Assembly: GCA_000403275.2 (NCBI GenBank)
Contig: KE159599.1
Span: 853,548-917,547 of the forward strand
DNA: 64,000 nucleotides
Direction: 5' to 3'
From: Lachnospiraceae bacterium 28-4
GTDB lineage: Bacteria; Bacillota; Clostridia; Lachnospirales; Lachnospiraceae
Both the position numbers and the translations under genes were made by a program. The first letter of the stretch is position 1, and each line of letters begins with the position of its first letter. Of this stretch, positions 49,954 to 58,936 are shown piece after piece. Below the pieces are notes generated by a model, which made no database searches, had not been told where the DNA came from, and saw only the letters and a list, made by a program, of their open reading frames with translations.

Positions 49954-49997
49954 AAAAGAGCGTAAGTTGCCGAAACAAGACTTACGCTCTTTTTTTA
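49954..49997 (+). terminator. Bidirectional terminator between the chemoreceptor and manC
   Basis: AGAGCGTAAGT (49957-49967) pairs with ACTTACGCTCT (49980-49990), followed by a run of T on the plus strand; the minus strand also ends in TTTT. The genes on both sides converge on it. Confidence 0.88.
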
Positions 49998-50034
49998 TTA
50001 TATTACCCCGAATTATGAAATCATATTTGTTCTT

Positions 50035-51141
50035 TTACAAATATTGATCCTTTCCTCTTTCCTGCAAAATCTCCACTACCCTTTTTACCTCCTGGGCTTT
50101 CGATTTATCGCATACCAATACCGCATCTTCCGTTTCCACAATAATAATATTTTCCAGGCCGATCGTTGCTATCAGTTTGTCCTTTCCATAAGCGATACAG
50201 TTTTTGGAACCAATATGGATCTGTTCCCCATAAACCACATTGTTATTCTCATCCGTTTCATACAACGTGTCCAAAGCATCCCAGCTTCCAACATCGCTCC
50301 ACCCGAAGTCACCGTCCAGCATAATGACCTGATCCGCTTTTTCCATGATCCCGTAATCGATCGATATTTTGGGAATCGTCGGATATACTCTCTCGATCGT
50401 TTCCTTTTCTTTTTCCGTTCCAATCGCTTCTTCTATTTCCATCAGGCACTCGTACACATCGGGAAGAAGCCTCTCGAAATATTTCAAAATCACTGACGTT
50501 TTCCATAGAAACATTCCGCTGTTCCACAAATAGCAGCCTTGCTCCACATATGATTTTGCAATAGGCAGACTGGGCTTTTCCACAAAGTCCGATACCGGAT
50601 AAGCTGTAATTCTCTTCTGGCTTACGCTGCCGACTCTGTGTGCAATTTCATCGATACGTTTATTATATTTAATATATCCGTAGCCAGTGGCAGGTTCCGT
50701 TGGTTTAATCCCAACCGTCACCAGCCTGTCTTCTTTCTCGGCCAGATCCATTGCAAAGTCCATAACTTCCCTATAGGCATCTTTGTCTTTTACATAATGA
50801 TCCGAAGGCAGTACACACATAACGCTGTCCCCATATTTTTTCCTAATGGCTACAGCCGCATAGCCGATACAGGCCGCCGTATTTCTTGCCGCCGGTTCCG
50901 CCAGTATCCTGTCTTCCGCCAATCTGCCGGAAGTCACTTCATTCATAAGCCCCGCCTGGCTGGCATTCGTCACAATATAAATATTTTCCTTGGGCATGTT
51001 GCCGGAGATCCTTTCGATTGTCTCATTCACCAGCGCATCCCTGCCCGTCAGGTTTAAAAACTGCTTCGGCATCTCCCTGCGGCTCAACGGCCAAAACCGT
51101 GTTCCGCCTCCTCCTGCCATAATTACGCCATATCTGTTCAT
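50035..51141 (-). CDS. manC: Mannose-1-phosphate guanylyltransferase
   Basis: This 368-residue nucleotidyltransferase makes GDP-mannose from mannose-1-phosphate and GTP. It has the loop GGGGTRFWPLSRREMPKQFL, CVLPSDHYVKDKDAY, TEPATGYGYIKY and FVEKPSLPIAKSYV, and ends after the DFGWSDVGSWDAL segment. The length shows a single-function enzyme without the phosphomannose isomerase domain found in longer ManC/AlgA proteins. It is the last gene of the operon with fcl and rfbD, so GDP-mannose probably feeds GDP-fucose synthesis. Confidence 0.94.
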   Translation of the reverse strand: MNRYGVIMAGGGGTRFWPLSRREMPKQFLNLTGRDALVNETIERISGNMPKENIYIVTNASQAGLMNEVTSGRLAEDRILAEPAARNTAACIGYAAVAIRKKYGDSVMCVLPSDHYVKDKDAYREVMDFAMDLAEKEDRLVTVGIKPTEPATGYGYIKYNKRIDEIAHRVGSVSQKRITAYPVSDFVEKPSLPIAKSYVEQGCYLWNSGMFLWKTSVILKYFERLLPDVYECLMEIEEAIGTEKEKETIERVYPTIPKISIDYGIMEKADQVIMLDGDFGWSDVGSWDALDTLYETDENNNVVYGEQIHIGSKNCIAYGKDKLIATIGLENIIIVETEDAVLVCDKSKAQEVKRVVEILQERGKDQYL

Positions 51142-51162
51142 TTTTATCCGTCTGCCCCCTGT

Positions 51163-52113
51163 TTATCTTCCGTTCATCCTGGCCGTATCAATGTTCTCCT
51201 TAAACCATTCATAAGCCAGACGAACGCCTTCCTCCAAGTCAACCTTGTGCTTCCATCCCATATTATGCAGCTTATCCACATTCGTCAGCTTTCTCGGCGT
51301 GCCATCCGGCATATCTTTGTTCCAGATAATTTTCCCCTCAAATCCTACTGTCCGGCATACCGTTTCCGCCAGTTCCCTGATCGTGATTTCTTTTCCTGTT
51401 CCTATATTCACATGCTGCTCTCCGCTGTAATTCTCCAGCAGGAATACACAGGCATCCGCCATATCGTCCACATATAAAAACTCGCGCAGAGGACTTCCCG
51501 TCCCCCATAACTCCACCGCGTCTGCTCCGTTTACTTTCGCCTCGTGGAATTTCCGTATCATAGCCGGAAGGACATGGGAATCCTTCAAATCATAATTATC
51601 ATACGGGCCATATAAATTCGTAGGCATACAGCTTATAAAATCATCCCCGTACTGGCGTTTGAAAAATTTGCACATCTCCAGCCCCGCTATCTTAGCAATG
51701 GCATATGCCTCGTTCGTTTCCTCCAAAGCCCCCGTCAGCAGCGCATCTTCAGGTATCGGCTGCGGTGCCATGCGGGGATAAATACAAGTACTTCCCAAAA
51801 ACAAAAGTTTCTTCACCTCAAAATCATGGCAGCATTTGATCACGTTGCACTGTACTTGCATATTATCATAGGCAAATTCGGCAGGTTTTGTATTATTAGC
51901 GTTGATCCCCCCCACTTTTGCCGCTGCCAGCACGACCACATCCGGCCTTTCCTTTTCAAAAAAGTCCCTGACAGCCGCCTGTTCCAGAAGATCCAGTTCC
52001 TTATGCGTCCTGCCAATAATATTCGTATAGCCTTTGGCTTCCAGGCTCCTTACGATCGCGCTGCCAACCAGCCCTCTGTGTCCCGCTACATAAATCTTAT
52101 CCGACTTATTCAT
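51163..52113 (-). CDS. fcl: GDP-L-fucose synthase
   Basis: This 316-residue SDR enzyme makes GDP-L-fucose from GDP-4-keto-6-deoxymannose by 3,5-epimerisation and reduction. It has [20 protein letters not shown] as the NADP loop, [31 protein letters not shown] and the catalytic pair in [16 protein letters not shown]. Its usual partner, GDP-mannose 4,6-dehydratase (Gmd), is not in the window. It follows the LIC_10190-like gene and precedes manC. Confidence 0.95.
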   Translation of the reverse strand: MNKSDKIYVAGHRGLVGSAIVRSLEAKGYTNIIGRTHKELDLLEQAAVRDFFEKERPDVVVLAAAKVGGINANNTKPAEFAYDNMQVQCNVIKCCHDFEVKKLLFLGSTCIYPRMAPQPIPEDALLTGALEETNEAYAIAKIAGLEMCKFFKRQYGDDFISCMPTNLYGPYDNYDLKDSHVLPAMIRKFHEAKVNGADAVELWGTGSPLREFLYVDDMADACVFLLENYSGEQHVNIGTGKEITIRELAETVCRTVGFEGKIIWNKDMPDGTPRKLTNVDKLHNMGWKHKVDLEEGVRLAYEWFKENIDTARMNGR

Positions 52114-52143
52114 TCCTGTAACCTTGCTCCTTTCGCAAAAAAC

Positions 52144-53847
52144 TTATTCTAAAATATCCTCTTGTTCTTTATTGATAAATCCGTCCCCAAGCCCGGCTCC
52201 CCGAAGATATATTCCGGCTCCGGACGGCGAAGACGGAAACGCATCGTATCCTGTTCTGTCTCCTTCTGCCGGACGATAAAACGTGATTCCTTCTATCCGG
52301 TATTCTTCCACCTTATAATTTTCATAATCTTTTTGGTAAATAAAATATTCCGGCGAATACCCCGCTGCCATTTCTTTTCCCCATGCCTGGAACTTATACA
52401 GTCCTGCAAGAACTGCCAAAATATAAACGCCCCGCCAAAAATATTTTCCCCATCGCTCATTTGGAACAAGCCATAGTGCCAGTCCTCCAAAAGTCAGCGG
52501 CGCGGCCAGCCATACATAGACACAGCCGTAACGGATCAATGGTGCCGAAAACATCCAGAACAAAAAAGACAGGTTCACTGTCACTGCCGCCAGCATCATG
52601 TCCCTTTGCTCGTCCAGCCTCTTTACCGCCCCGGCCGCCCATGCTCCAAAAGATGTCGGAACCGCAGCCAGCCCGGCTAAAATAAACAACCGATCCAACG
52701 CTGTCTGGGATGCAAACCAGTCTTTCATCCATTTCCCTGCCGACTCTCCATATCTGGAAACATCATAAATCCCCCGTCCCCACACCTGTATTTCTTTTGC
52801 ATCATAATCCGCTATCTCTTTCGGAATCTTCCAATCCGCCGAAAACAGATCTACGGCGGTAAAAGGATAGACCAGCCATCCTGAAATCAACACATTCCGT
52901 ATAAGAAAAGGCAGCAGAACCCCTATTCCAAGCGCGAGAAATCCGGCGATTCCCTTTCCATTTTTCTCCTTTATCAGCATTCCGGCCGGTTTTACTGCCA
53001 GCAATACGACAGGAGCCGCCGATAGTTTCAGACTTACCGCATAAACACCAAGCAATGCCAGCAGAGCAAAAGGCAGCCATTCCTTTTCCCCTTCTTCCAC
53101 CAATTCCAGATAACGAATCACAATATAAAATACGGTCAATACCATAAAATAATCCGAAGCCGGAGAGATCATTTCATCAAAAATAATCATAAGATAGTAT
53201 ATCCCTATCAGCCTCGCAATATCAGCCAAAAACAGCCGCTTTCTTTTCCATGCCGACGCCACCTCGCCGCACATTCCTGCCAGCAGCAATGCAAAAAATC
53301 CCGCTGCGCAATGATAAGACTGCCCGCCTAGAAAGGAAAAGCTATACAACGCGGACAGGCAAAAAGCAGAGCTGTTATACGCTAATCTACAGTGCAGATT
53401 GCCTAACCCTTTCACTACACCGTATTCTTCTATCCAACGGATGCTTTGCGCGTGATAAAGCCCCGTATCATAATGAATGATTCCCCTGGATGTTCCATAG
53501 GCAAATAAAAGAAACAATATAAGATAAAATATCTTTCTTCTTCCGCTTATGCCCATGCACTGTTCTTTCGCAGTCTTCCATAGCTCCTGCCGGAATAAAA
53601 CCGCCGTCATGAGGCAGACAAATACCAGCAGTAAATTAGCCAGCAGCCCTACTTTATAAAACAAACTAAAAATCTGGGCATATACCGTCACTGCTGCCAG
53701 TCCTGCCATTACATAAGCATCCGGCTTTATTTTTCTTTTCCGGCAGCCTTCCCGGCCAAACACGCGGCCAATTACTGTCAGAACCAGAAAACCAGCGATA
53801 TATGCACTCAGCAATATATATAGAAAAATAAGACAAACCGAAAGCAT
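52144..53847 (-). CDS. LIC_10190-like multi-pass membrane protein
   Basis: This 567-residue integral membrane protein has about twelve hydrophobic helices. Its motif IHYDTGLYHAQSIRWIEEYG and the following GLGNLHCRLAYNSSAFCLSA are typical of the LIC_10190 membrane protein group found in surface-glycan loci. The Asp-Thr-x3-His loop sits where GT-C enzymes bind their lipid-sugar donor, so a glycosyltransferase role is plausible but not shown. It is in an operon with nucleotide-sugar genes. No other domain is seen. Confidence 0.82.
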   Translation of the reverse strand: MLSVCLIFLYILLSAYIAGFLVLTVIGRVFGREGCRKRKIKPDAYVMAGLAAVTVYAQIFSLFYKVGLLANLLLVFVCLMTAVLFRQELWKTAKEQCMGISGRRKIFYLILFLLFAYGTSRGIIHYDTGLYHAQSIRWIEEYGVVKGLGNLHCRLAYNSSAFCLSALYSFSFLGGQSYHCAAGFFALLLAGMCGEVASAWKRKRLFLADIARLIGIYYLMIIFDEMISPASDYFMVLTVFYIVIRYLELVEEGEKEWLPFALLALLGVYAVSLKLSAAPVVLLAVKPAGMLIKEKNGKGIAGFLALGIGVLLPFLIRNVLISGWLVYPFTAVDLFSADWKIPKEIADYDAKEIQVWGRGIYDVSRYGESAGKWMKDWFASQTALDRLFILAGLAAVPTSFGAWAAGAVKRLDEQRDMMLAAVTVNLSFLFWMFSAPLIRYGCVYVWLAAPLTFGGLALWLVPNERWGKYFWRGVYILAVLAGLYKFQAWGKEMAAGYSPEYFIYQKDYENYKVEEYRIEGITFYRPAEGDRTGYDAFPSSPSGAGIYLRGAGLGDGFINKEQEDILE

Positions 53848-53866
53848 ATATCCTCCCTCTTATCAA

Positions 53867-54319
53867 TCAAAGATATATGAACAACGCTACCAAAATGCCG
53901 AGCAATGCCCCCATCAATACTTGAAGGGGGGTATGCCCTACGAATTCCTTCAGTCTGTCTTCCACACTCATTTTCTTGCCCATCTTAACAAACATCTCGA
54001 TCATTTCATTCAATACTTTTGCCTGAATTCCTGTTTCCCGCCTTACGCCCATAGCATCATACATAACCACAATAGCAAATATAGCCGCCATGGCAAACGG
54101 AAAGCTTCCGCCTCCGTACTCCATTCCTGCAGCAGTCGCCAAAGCACATACGGTTGCCGAATGCGAACTGGGCATTCCCCCGCTTCCCACCAGGCGTTCT
54201 GCCACAAATTTACGGTTAAACCACATATGGATCGCCGTTTTTAAGATTTGCGCTACAAACCAGCCGCAGATTGCCGCCATGAAAACACGGTTGCCCGTCA
54301 AATCGCTTAAAAAGTCCAT
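53867..54319 (-). CDS. Divergent PAP2-family (DUF212) membrane protein
   Basis: This 150-residue protein with four hydrophobic helices has GGMPSSHSATVCALATAAG, the phosphatase-like motif of divergent PAP2 proteins, and VGHTPLQVLMGALLGILVAL. The family is related to acid phosphatases that act on lipid phosphates, though substrates for this branch are not known to me. Its place between rfbD and membrane glycosylation genes would suit undecaprenyl-phosphate recycling, an inference only. Confidence 0.92.
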   Translation of the reverse strand: MDFLSDLTGNRVFMAAICGWFVAQILKTAIHMWFNRKFVAERLVGSGGMPSSHSATVCALATAAGMEYGGGSFPFAMAAIFAIVVMYDAMGVRRETGIQAKVLNEMIEMFVKMGKKMSVEDRLKEFVGHTPLQVLMGALLGILVALFIYL

Positions 54320-54345
54320 TTTTTAAATCCTTTGATCTCTTTCCT

Positions 54346-55200
54346 CTAATCGTTTTTCAGATACGCCGCAATCGCATCGTGCCAATCCGCAAATTTAAAA
54401 TCGGTAGTCAGGCGCAGCATATAATTATCCAATACGGAGTAAGCCGGCCTCGGCGCGGATGCCGGATTGTCTTTTTCATATTCCTGAGTGGTAATCGCCT
54501 CCACCACTGTTTTTCTCCCGGCCAGCCGGAAAATCTCCTTCGTAAAATCGGCCCAGCTGCAATCTCCTTCACAAGTTCCGTGGAAGATGCCATAATTATC
54601 CGTCGGCAGCAGATATGCGATCGCCTTTGCAAGTTCATCCGCGCTGGTAGGCGTCCCCATCTGATCCTTTACTACCCTTACCTTATCATGGGTTTCCGAC
54701 AAACGCAGCATCGTCTTTACAAAATTTTTCCCTTCCCCGTAAAGCCATGCCGTACGTACAATAAAATAATTTTTTGCAAAATCCCTGACAAAATTTTCTC
54801 CCGCCAGCTTTGATCCTCCATATACGCCAAGCGGGCTGGTAGCATCAAACTCCGTATAAGGCCTGTCCCCGTTTCCTGCAAATACATAGTCTGTAGATAC
54901 CTGCATCAGCTTTGCGCCTGTTTCCGCCGCAGCGATGCTCAAATTCCGCGGACCGATGGCATTGATGCGGTAAGCATTATCCACATCCTTTTCACAGGCA
55001 TTCACATTTGTATGGGCAGCACAATTAATAATTGCATACGGCTTTACTTCACGCACAAATGCAAGTACTTTTCCAATGTCCGTAATATCGAGTTCTTCCA
55101 CATCCGTATTCACAAGCTCTATCTCTCTGTTTCCTTCATACAGCTTATTTATAGCAATTCCCAACTGTCCTTTGCAACCGGTCACTATTATTTTGTTCAT
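54346..55200 (-). CDS. rfbD: dTDP-4-dehydrorhamnose reductase
   Basis: This 284-residue SDR enzyme performs the last step of dTDP-L-rhamnose synthesis. It has KIIVTGCKGQLGIAINKLYE, INCAAHTNVNACEKD, VSTDYVFAGNGDRPYTE and the catalytic YGGSKLAGE. ATG 55200 has AGAGGA about ten bases upstream; the open frame continues to 55269 but lacks family similarity. RmlA, RmlB and RmlC are not in the window. It is the first gene of a five-gene operon under a good promoter. Confidence 0.94.
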   Translation of the reverse strand: MNKIIVTGCKGQLGIAINKLYEGNREIELVNTDVEELDITDIGKVLAFVREVKPYAIINCAAHTNVNACEKDVDNAYRINAIGPRNLSIAAAETGAKLMQVSTDYVFAGNGDRPYTEFDATSPLGVYGGSKLAGENFVRDFAKNYFIVRTAWLYGEGKNFVKTMLRLSETHDKVRVVKDQMGTPTSADELAKAIAYLLPTDNYGIFHGTCEGDCSWADFTKEIFRLAGRKTVVEAITTQEYEKDNPASAPRPAYSVLDNYMLRLTTDFKFADWHDAIAAYLKND

Positions 55201-55240
55201 CAGTCCGCAGTCCTCTCTATTTTTCGTTTTTAATATTCTT

Positions 55241-55269
55241 ATCATACATCCCCTGACTTTTTTGTGCAA
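55241..55269 (-). promoter_or_regulatory. Predicted sigmaA promoter of the rfbD-manC operon
   Basis: TTGCAC (minus strand, 55269-55264) and TATGAT (55246-55241) are 17 bases apart, about 40 bases before the rfbD ATG. The 55201-55462 intergenic region holds this promoter, the divergent one for the DUF3048 gene, and nothing else I can identify. Confidence 0.7.
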
Positions 55270-55373
55270 GAAATATTTATCATTTGCGCTTCTTCAATTT
55301 CTCTAACTTTTATTTGTAGCAATATTGTTATAAATTCTTAAGATTTTTGTTTATATTTTTCGGCCTTATTCTA

Positions 55374-55402
55374 GTGACTATCCTCATTTTATATGATATA
55401 AT
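55374..55402 (+). promoter_or_regulatory. Predicted promoter of the DUF3048 lipoprotein gene
   Basis: GTGACT (55374-55379) and TATAAT (55397-55402) are 17 bases apart, 60 bases before the ATG. A second TATAAT-like box occurs nearer the gene. Confidence 0.55.
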
Positions 55403-55462
55403 GGCGTTTGTGGTCTTGTATAATAATATAAATACCATTATTTATGAAAGCGAGGATTACTC

Positions 55463-56647
55463 ATGAAAAGATTACAAGCGCTTCTCCTCCTGAGCCTGGC
55501 CTCCACATTTTTACTTTTCGGCTGTGGCAAGAAGGAAGAAGTTGATGAACAACCTGCGGTTTCACAGGTTATTGAAAAGCAACCGGAACTGGAAGAAACA
55601 AATGAGACTGCTGAACCGGCAGCAGAAGAAGCACCTGCGGACGACGAAGCTCCTCCAAAAGAAGGCATGGTAAGAAGTACTCTAACCAACGAATGGATTG
55701 AAGGCGACCTGAAAGATGCCCGTCCTATTTCCATCATGGTTCCCAATGATTCCTCTGCTCTGCCTCATTATAATCTTTCCAAAGCGGACATCCTTTATGA
55801 ATGCCCGGTAGAAGGAAATATTACAAGAAGCATGGCTGTCATCAAAGACTGGGAAAATCTGGATCGTATCGGCAATGTAAGAAGCTGCCGTGATTATTTT
55901 GTTTACTGGGCTTTTGAATGGGATTCCATATATCTGCATTTTGGCGGTCCCTACTATATCAATGAAATCATCGAACGGAAAGACACAGACCACATCACCG
56001 GATGCGCTTATGGCGACAAGAGAACTGACGGCTTGTATGAAGGCACTTTCTACCGCTCCACCGATAAGAAAGCTCCCCAGAACGCTTATGCCAGCGCGGA
56101 AGGCATCAACAAGGGAATCAATAAATTAGGAATTTCCAAGACATACAGAGACGAATACTACAATGCCGATCATTTTAAATTCGCTTCCTCCAAGGAACCG
56201 AACACATTGGAAAAATACAGCGACGCCATTACTGCAAAAGAAATCGATATGGCATCCGCTTATCCGATAACAAAAACTTCTTTTACCTATAATGAAAACG
56301 ATGGCTTATATTACCGTTATATGTACGGCAATCCGGATGTGGATGCTGCCAACGACAGCCAGCAGCTGGCGTTCAAAAACGTTCTTGTCCAGTTTACATA
56401 CCACGAAGTAAGAGATGCCAAAGGGTATCTGATCTTCCAGGTACACGATACTACAAGAGATGGATATTTCTTCACCAACGGAAAGGGCATTCATGTAACA
56501 TGGAAGAAGAGTGGGGATTACGAACCTACCAAGTTCTATGACGACGACGGAAATGAAATCGAAGTCAATACCGGAAAAACGATGATCTGTATCGTAGAAG
56601 ACGGCGATTCTTTCAAAGCAGACGGAGCGACTCTGAAAGCAAAATAG
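55463..56647 (+). CDS. DUF3048 (YerB-like) lipoprotein
   Basis: This 394-residue secreted lipoprotein has an N-terminal signal with lipobox LLFGCGKK (Cys21). An acidic Glu/Ala/Pro-rich linker follows to about residue 70. The DUF3048 domain fills the rest, with ARPISIMVPNDSSALPHYNL, ADILYECPVEGNITRSMAV, RIGNVRSCRDYFVYWAFEWD and FKNVLVQFTYHE. YerB-type proteins are widespread in Firmicutes and their role is not settled. It is transcribed alone, divergent from rfbD, and ends in a clear terminator. Confidence 0.92.
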   Translation: MKRLQALLLLSLASTFLLFGCGKKEEVDEQPAVSQVIEKQPELEETNETAEPAAEEAPADDEAPPKEGMVRSTLTNEWIEGDLKDARPISIMVPNDSSALPHYNLSKADILYECPVEGNITRSMAVIKDWENLDRIGNVRSCRDYFVYWAFEWDSIYLHFGGPYYINEIIERKDTDHITGCAYGDKRTDGLYEGTFYRSTDKKAPQNAYASAEGINKGINKLGISKTYRDEYYNADHFKFASSKEPNTLEKYSDAITAKEIDMASAYPITKTSFTYNENDGLYYRYMYGNPDVDAANDSQQLAFKNVLVQFTYHEVRDAKGYLIFQVHDTTRDGYFFTNGKGIHVTWKKSGDYEPTKFYDDDGNEIEVNTGKTMICIVEDGDSFKADGATLKAK

Positions 56648-56686
56648 AAAAAGCAACCCAAAATCAATTTTAGATAAAGCAAAAAT

Positions 56687-56735
56687 AATCCGGTTCCCAA
56701 TGTAACCTATCGTTTATTGGGAACCGGATTTTTAT
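56687..56735 (+). terminator. Bidirectional terminator between the DUF3048 gene and leuA
   Basis: AATCCGGTTCCCAA (56687-56700) pairs perfectly with TTGGGAACCGGATT (56717-56730), with T-rich runs on both strands. The flanking genes converge. Confidence 0.92.
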
Positions 56736-56750
56736 ATATCTTATCATTAT

Positions 56751-58436
56751 TTATTTTCTGCCCTGGCCGATACCGAGACGGTTCACCGCGGAGAAAATAG
56801 CGCGGACGGACGCTCTTGTAATATTGGAACTTACACCTACGCCATAAGTAACGCTTCCATTATCCGCATCCAGTAAATGGATGTATGCGGCTGCCTGGGA
56901 ATTGGAACCGCTCTGAAGAGCATGTTCTTCATAGTCCAAAATCTTCATTTCTTCGCCAATGACTTCCTGAAGCCCCCGTTTTACCGCGTCAATCGGGCCG
57001 TTGCCCACCGCCTCAAAGCTTTTTTCCACGCCATGATCGGTATAAACAACGACTACCCTTGTATCGAATTCGGATGTGGTCTCATCGCTCAGGTCATCGA
57101 TCCGCAGTTTTTTGAAATGAATCGGTTCTTTACGATCCAAATATTCTTTCCTGAACTGCTCCATAATCTCGTCCGGGGATACCTCTCCCTGCTTTTCCGA
57201 TATATTCTGGATCACATTGGCAAATTCCCTGTGCATTCCCTTAGGAAGCTTGAATCCGAAGTAGGTATCCATAATAAACGCAACGCCGCCTTTTCCCGAC
57301 TGAGAATTGATTCTGACGATCGGTTCATATTCTCTTCCGATATCCGAAGGATCGACGGGAAGATAAGGCACCTGCCATATCTGGCTCCCTCTTTCTCTCA
57401 TCGCCCTTACGCCCTTATTAATCGCATCCTGATGGGAGCCTGAAAAAGCGGTAAATACCAGTTTGCCTGCATAAGGATGCCTGGGATGGATCGGTATTTT
57501 GCAGCATCTTTCATACATTTCGATAATATCGTTAATTTTTTCTATGTTCAATTTGGGATCAATCCCCTGGGAAAACATATTATAAGCAATGTTCAGGATA
57601 TCCACATTGCCCGTCCTCTCCCCATTGCCAAACAGCGTGCCTTCTACCCTCTGCGCTCCTGCCAGAAGAGAAAGCTCCGCGCTGGCCACGCCGGTTCCTC
57701 TGTCATTATGCGGATGCACGCTCAAAATAATACTTTCCCTGTTCTTAAAATGTCTGTTCATCCATTCGATCTGATCCGCATACACGTTCGGCGTCGTCAT
57801 CTCCACAGTAGAGGGCAGATTAATGATAATGGGATTCTCTTTGTCAGCCCCCCATGTTTCCTGAACGGCAGTACATATCTCTAATGCAAAATCCAATTCC
57901 GTTCCCGTAAAGCTCTCGGGAGAATATTCCAGGATAATCTTCCCTGGAAATTTTTCCGCCCGTTCCTTAACCCATTTCGTTCCCTGCACGGCTATGTCGA
58001 TAATTTCTTCCCGGCTCATGCCAAATACCACATCCCTCTGAAGAGTTGAGGTGGAATTATAAATATGAACAATCGCCTGGTTACAGCCCCTGATGGATTC
58101 AAAAGTTCTCTCTATCTGCTCTTCCCTGCACTGTGTCAACACCTGGACGCAAACATCCTCCGGTATCATCTTCCGGTCCACAAGCTGGCGCAGAAAATCA
58201 TATTCGATCTGGCTCGCCGCAGGAAATCCTATTTCGATCTCACGAAAGCCCAGCTTAATCAAATGCTGGAACATCTCAATTTTTTCATGCACTACCATCG
58301 GATCGATCAGCGCCTGGTTTCCATCCCTAAGATCCACGCTGCACCATACCGGCGCTTCCCCTATCTCTTTTCCCGGCCATTTCCGTTCCGGATAATCCAC
58401 TACCGGATTTCGTTTATACCTTTCATAATTCACCAT
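56751..58436 (-). CDS. leuA: 2-isopropylmalate synthase
   Basis: This 561-residue enzyme catalyses the first committed step of leucine synthesis, joining acetyl-CoA and 2-oxoisovalerate. The TIM-barrel domain has WCSVDLRDGNQALIDPM, IEIGFPAASQIEYDFLR, the metal histidines in SVHPHNDRGTGVA and LFGNGERTGNVDI. The C-terminal leucine-sensing regulatory domain follows (ALQSGSNSQAAAYIHLLDAD). The length fits the longer LeuA form rather than the 510-residue E. coli one. It stands alone with no other leu gene beside it. Confidence 0.95.
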   Translation of the reverse strand: MVNYERYKRNPVVDYPERKWPGKEIGEAPVWCSVDLRDGNQALIDPMVVHEKIEMFQHLIKLGFREIEIGFPAASQIEYDFLRQLVDRKMIPEDVCVQVLTQCREEQIERTFESIRGCNQAIVHIYNSTSTLQRDVVFGMSREEIIDIAVQGTKWVKERAEKFPGKIILEYSPESFTGTELDFALEICTAVQETWGADKENPIIINLPSTVEMTTPNVYADQIEWMNRHFKNRESIILSVHPHNDRGTGVASAELSLLAGAQRVEGTLFGNGERTGNVDILNIAYNMFSQGIDPKLNIEKINDIIEMYERCCKIPIHPRHPYAGKLVFTAFSGSHQDAINKGVRAMRERGSQIWQVPYLPVDPSDIGREYEPIVRINSQSGKGGVAFIMDTYFGFKLPKGMHREFANVIQNISEKQGEVSPDEIMEQFRKEYLDRKEPIHFKKLRIDDLSDETTSEFDTRVVVVYTDHGVEKSFEAVGNGPIDAVKRGLQEVIGEEMKILDYEEHALQSGSNSQAAAYIHLLDADNGSVTYGVGVSSNITRASVRAIFSAVNRLGIGQGRK

Positions 58437-58486
58437 GCCTCATTCCTCCATTCCACACAATATGCAGCCATGCATTAAAGTGTATT

Positions 58487-58512
58487 GAAAAGCCGGCTCC
58501 AAAGAGCCGGCC
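58487..58512 (-). terminator. Rho-independent terminator after ptsH
   Basis: GCCGGCTC and GAGCCGGC form a perfect stem with a short loop, followed on the minus strand by TTTTC. It lies between the HPr gene and leuA, so leuA should be transcribed from its own promoter or by readthrough. Confidence 0.7.
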
Positions 58513-58548
58513 AGCTTTTATTATCTTTGTTTTGCCCCCAAACAGCGA

Positions 58549-58812
58549 TTACTCTCCAAGACCGCTTTCGATTGCATGAATCAGTGCCTTCAAAGCCTCT
58601 TCTTCATCTTCGCCCTCGCAAACAAACTCTACTTCATCGCCGCATTTTACACACGCGCCAAGTACACTCAGCACACTTTTTGCATTTGCCGTGTTCTCTT
58701 TAAATGTAAATGTGATTAGTGATTTAAACTGCATCGCTTCCTTACATAGAATGCCTGCCGGTCTTAGATGTAGCCCAGTGGGGTTTTTTATAGTTACCTT
58801 TTGGCTTACCAT
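58549..58812 (-). CDS. ptsH: HPr-family phosphocarrier protein
   Basis: This is an 87-residue HPr protein. The phosphorylated histidine lies in NPTGLHLRPAG and the regulatory serine region in NAKSVLSVLGACVKCGDEV. HPr carries phosphate from Enzyme I to sugar transport proteins, and its serine form serves in carbon catabolite control in Firmicutes. It is a single gene with a predicted promoter and terminator. Whether it is the main PTS HPr or a Crh-like paralogue cannot be settled; the histidine is retained, which favours HPr. Confidence 0.93.
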   Translation of the reverse strand: MVSQKVTIKNPTGLHLRPAGILCKEAMQFKSLITFTFKENTANAKSVLSVLGACVKCGDEVEFVCEGEDEEEALKALIHAIESGLGE

Positions 58813-58880
58813 ACCCTCTTCTCCTTCACTGCATATGCCTTTGTTTATATTTATCGTCTGAATGCATATACTCTTCTTTT

Positions 58881-58909
58881 ACTATACCACTTTTTTCTCC
58901 TCTTGTGAA
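58881..58909 (-). promoter_or_regulatory. Predicted promoter of ptsH
   Basis: TTCACA (minus strand, 58909-58904) and TATAGT (58886-58881) are 17 bases apart, about 70 bases before the ATG of ptsH. Confidence 0.6.
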
Positions 58910-58936
58910 CCCTTCTTCTTAAGTAAAAATATGCTT

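Noticed and set aside
49966-49975. TTGCCGAA, resembling a Spo0A binding site
   Set aside because: It lies in the loop of a terminator behind the chemoreceptor gene, far from any promoter, and a single 8-base match is expected by chance.
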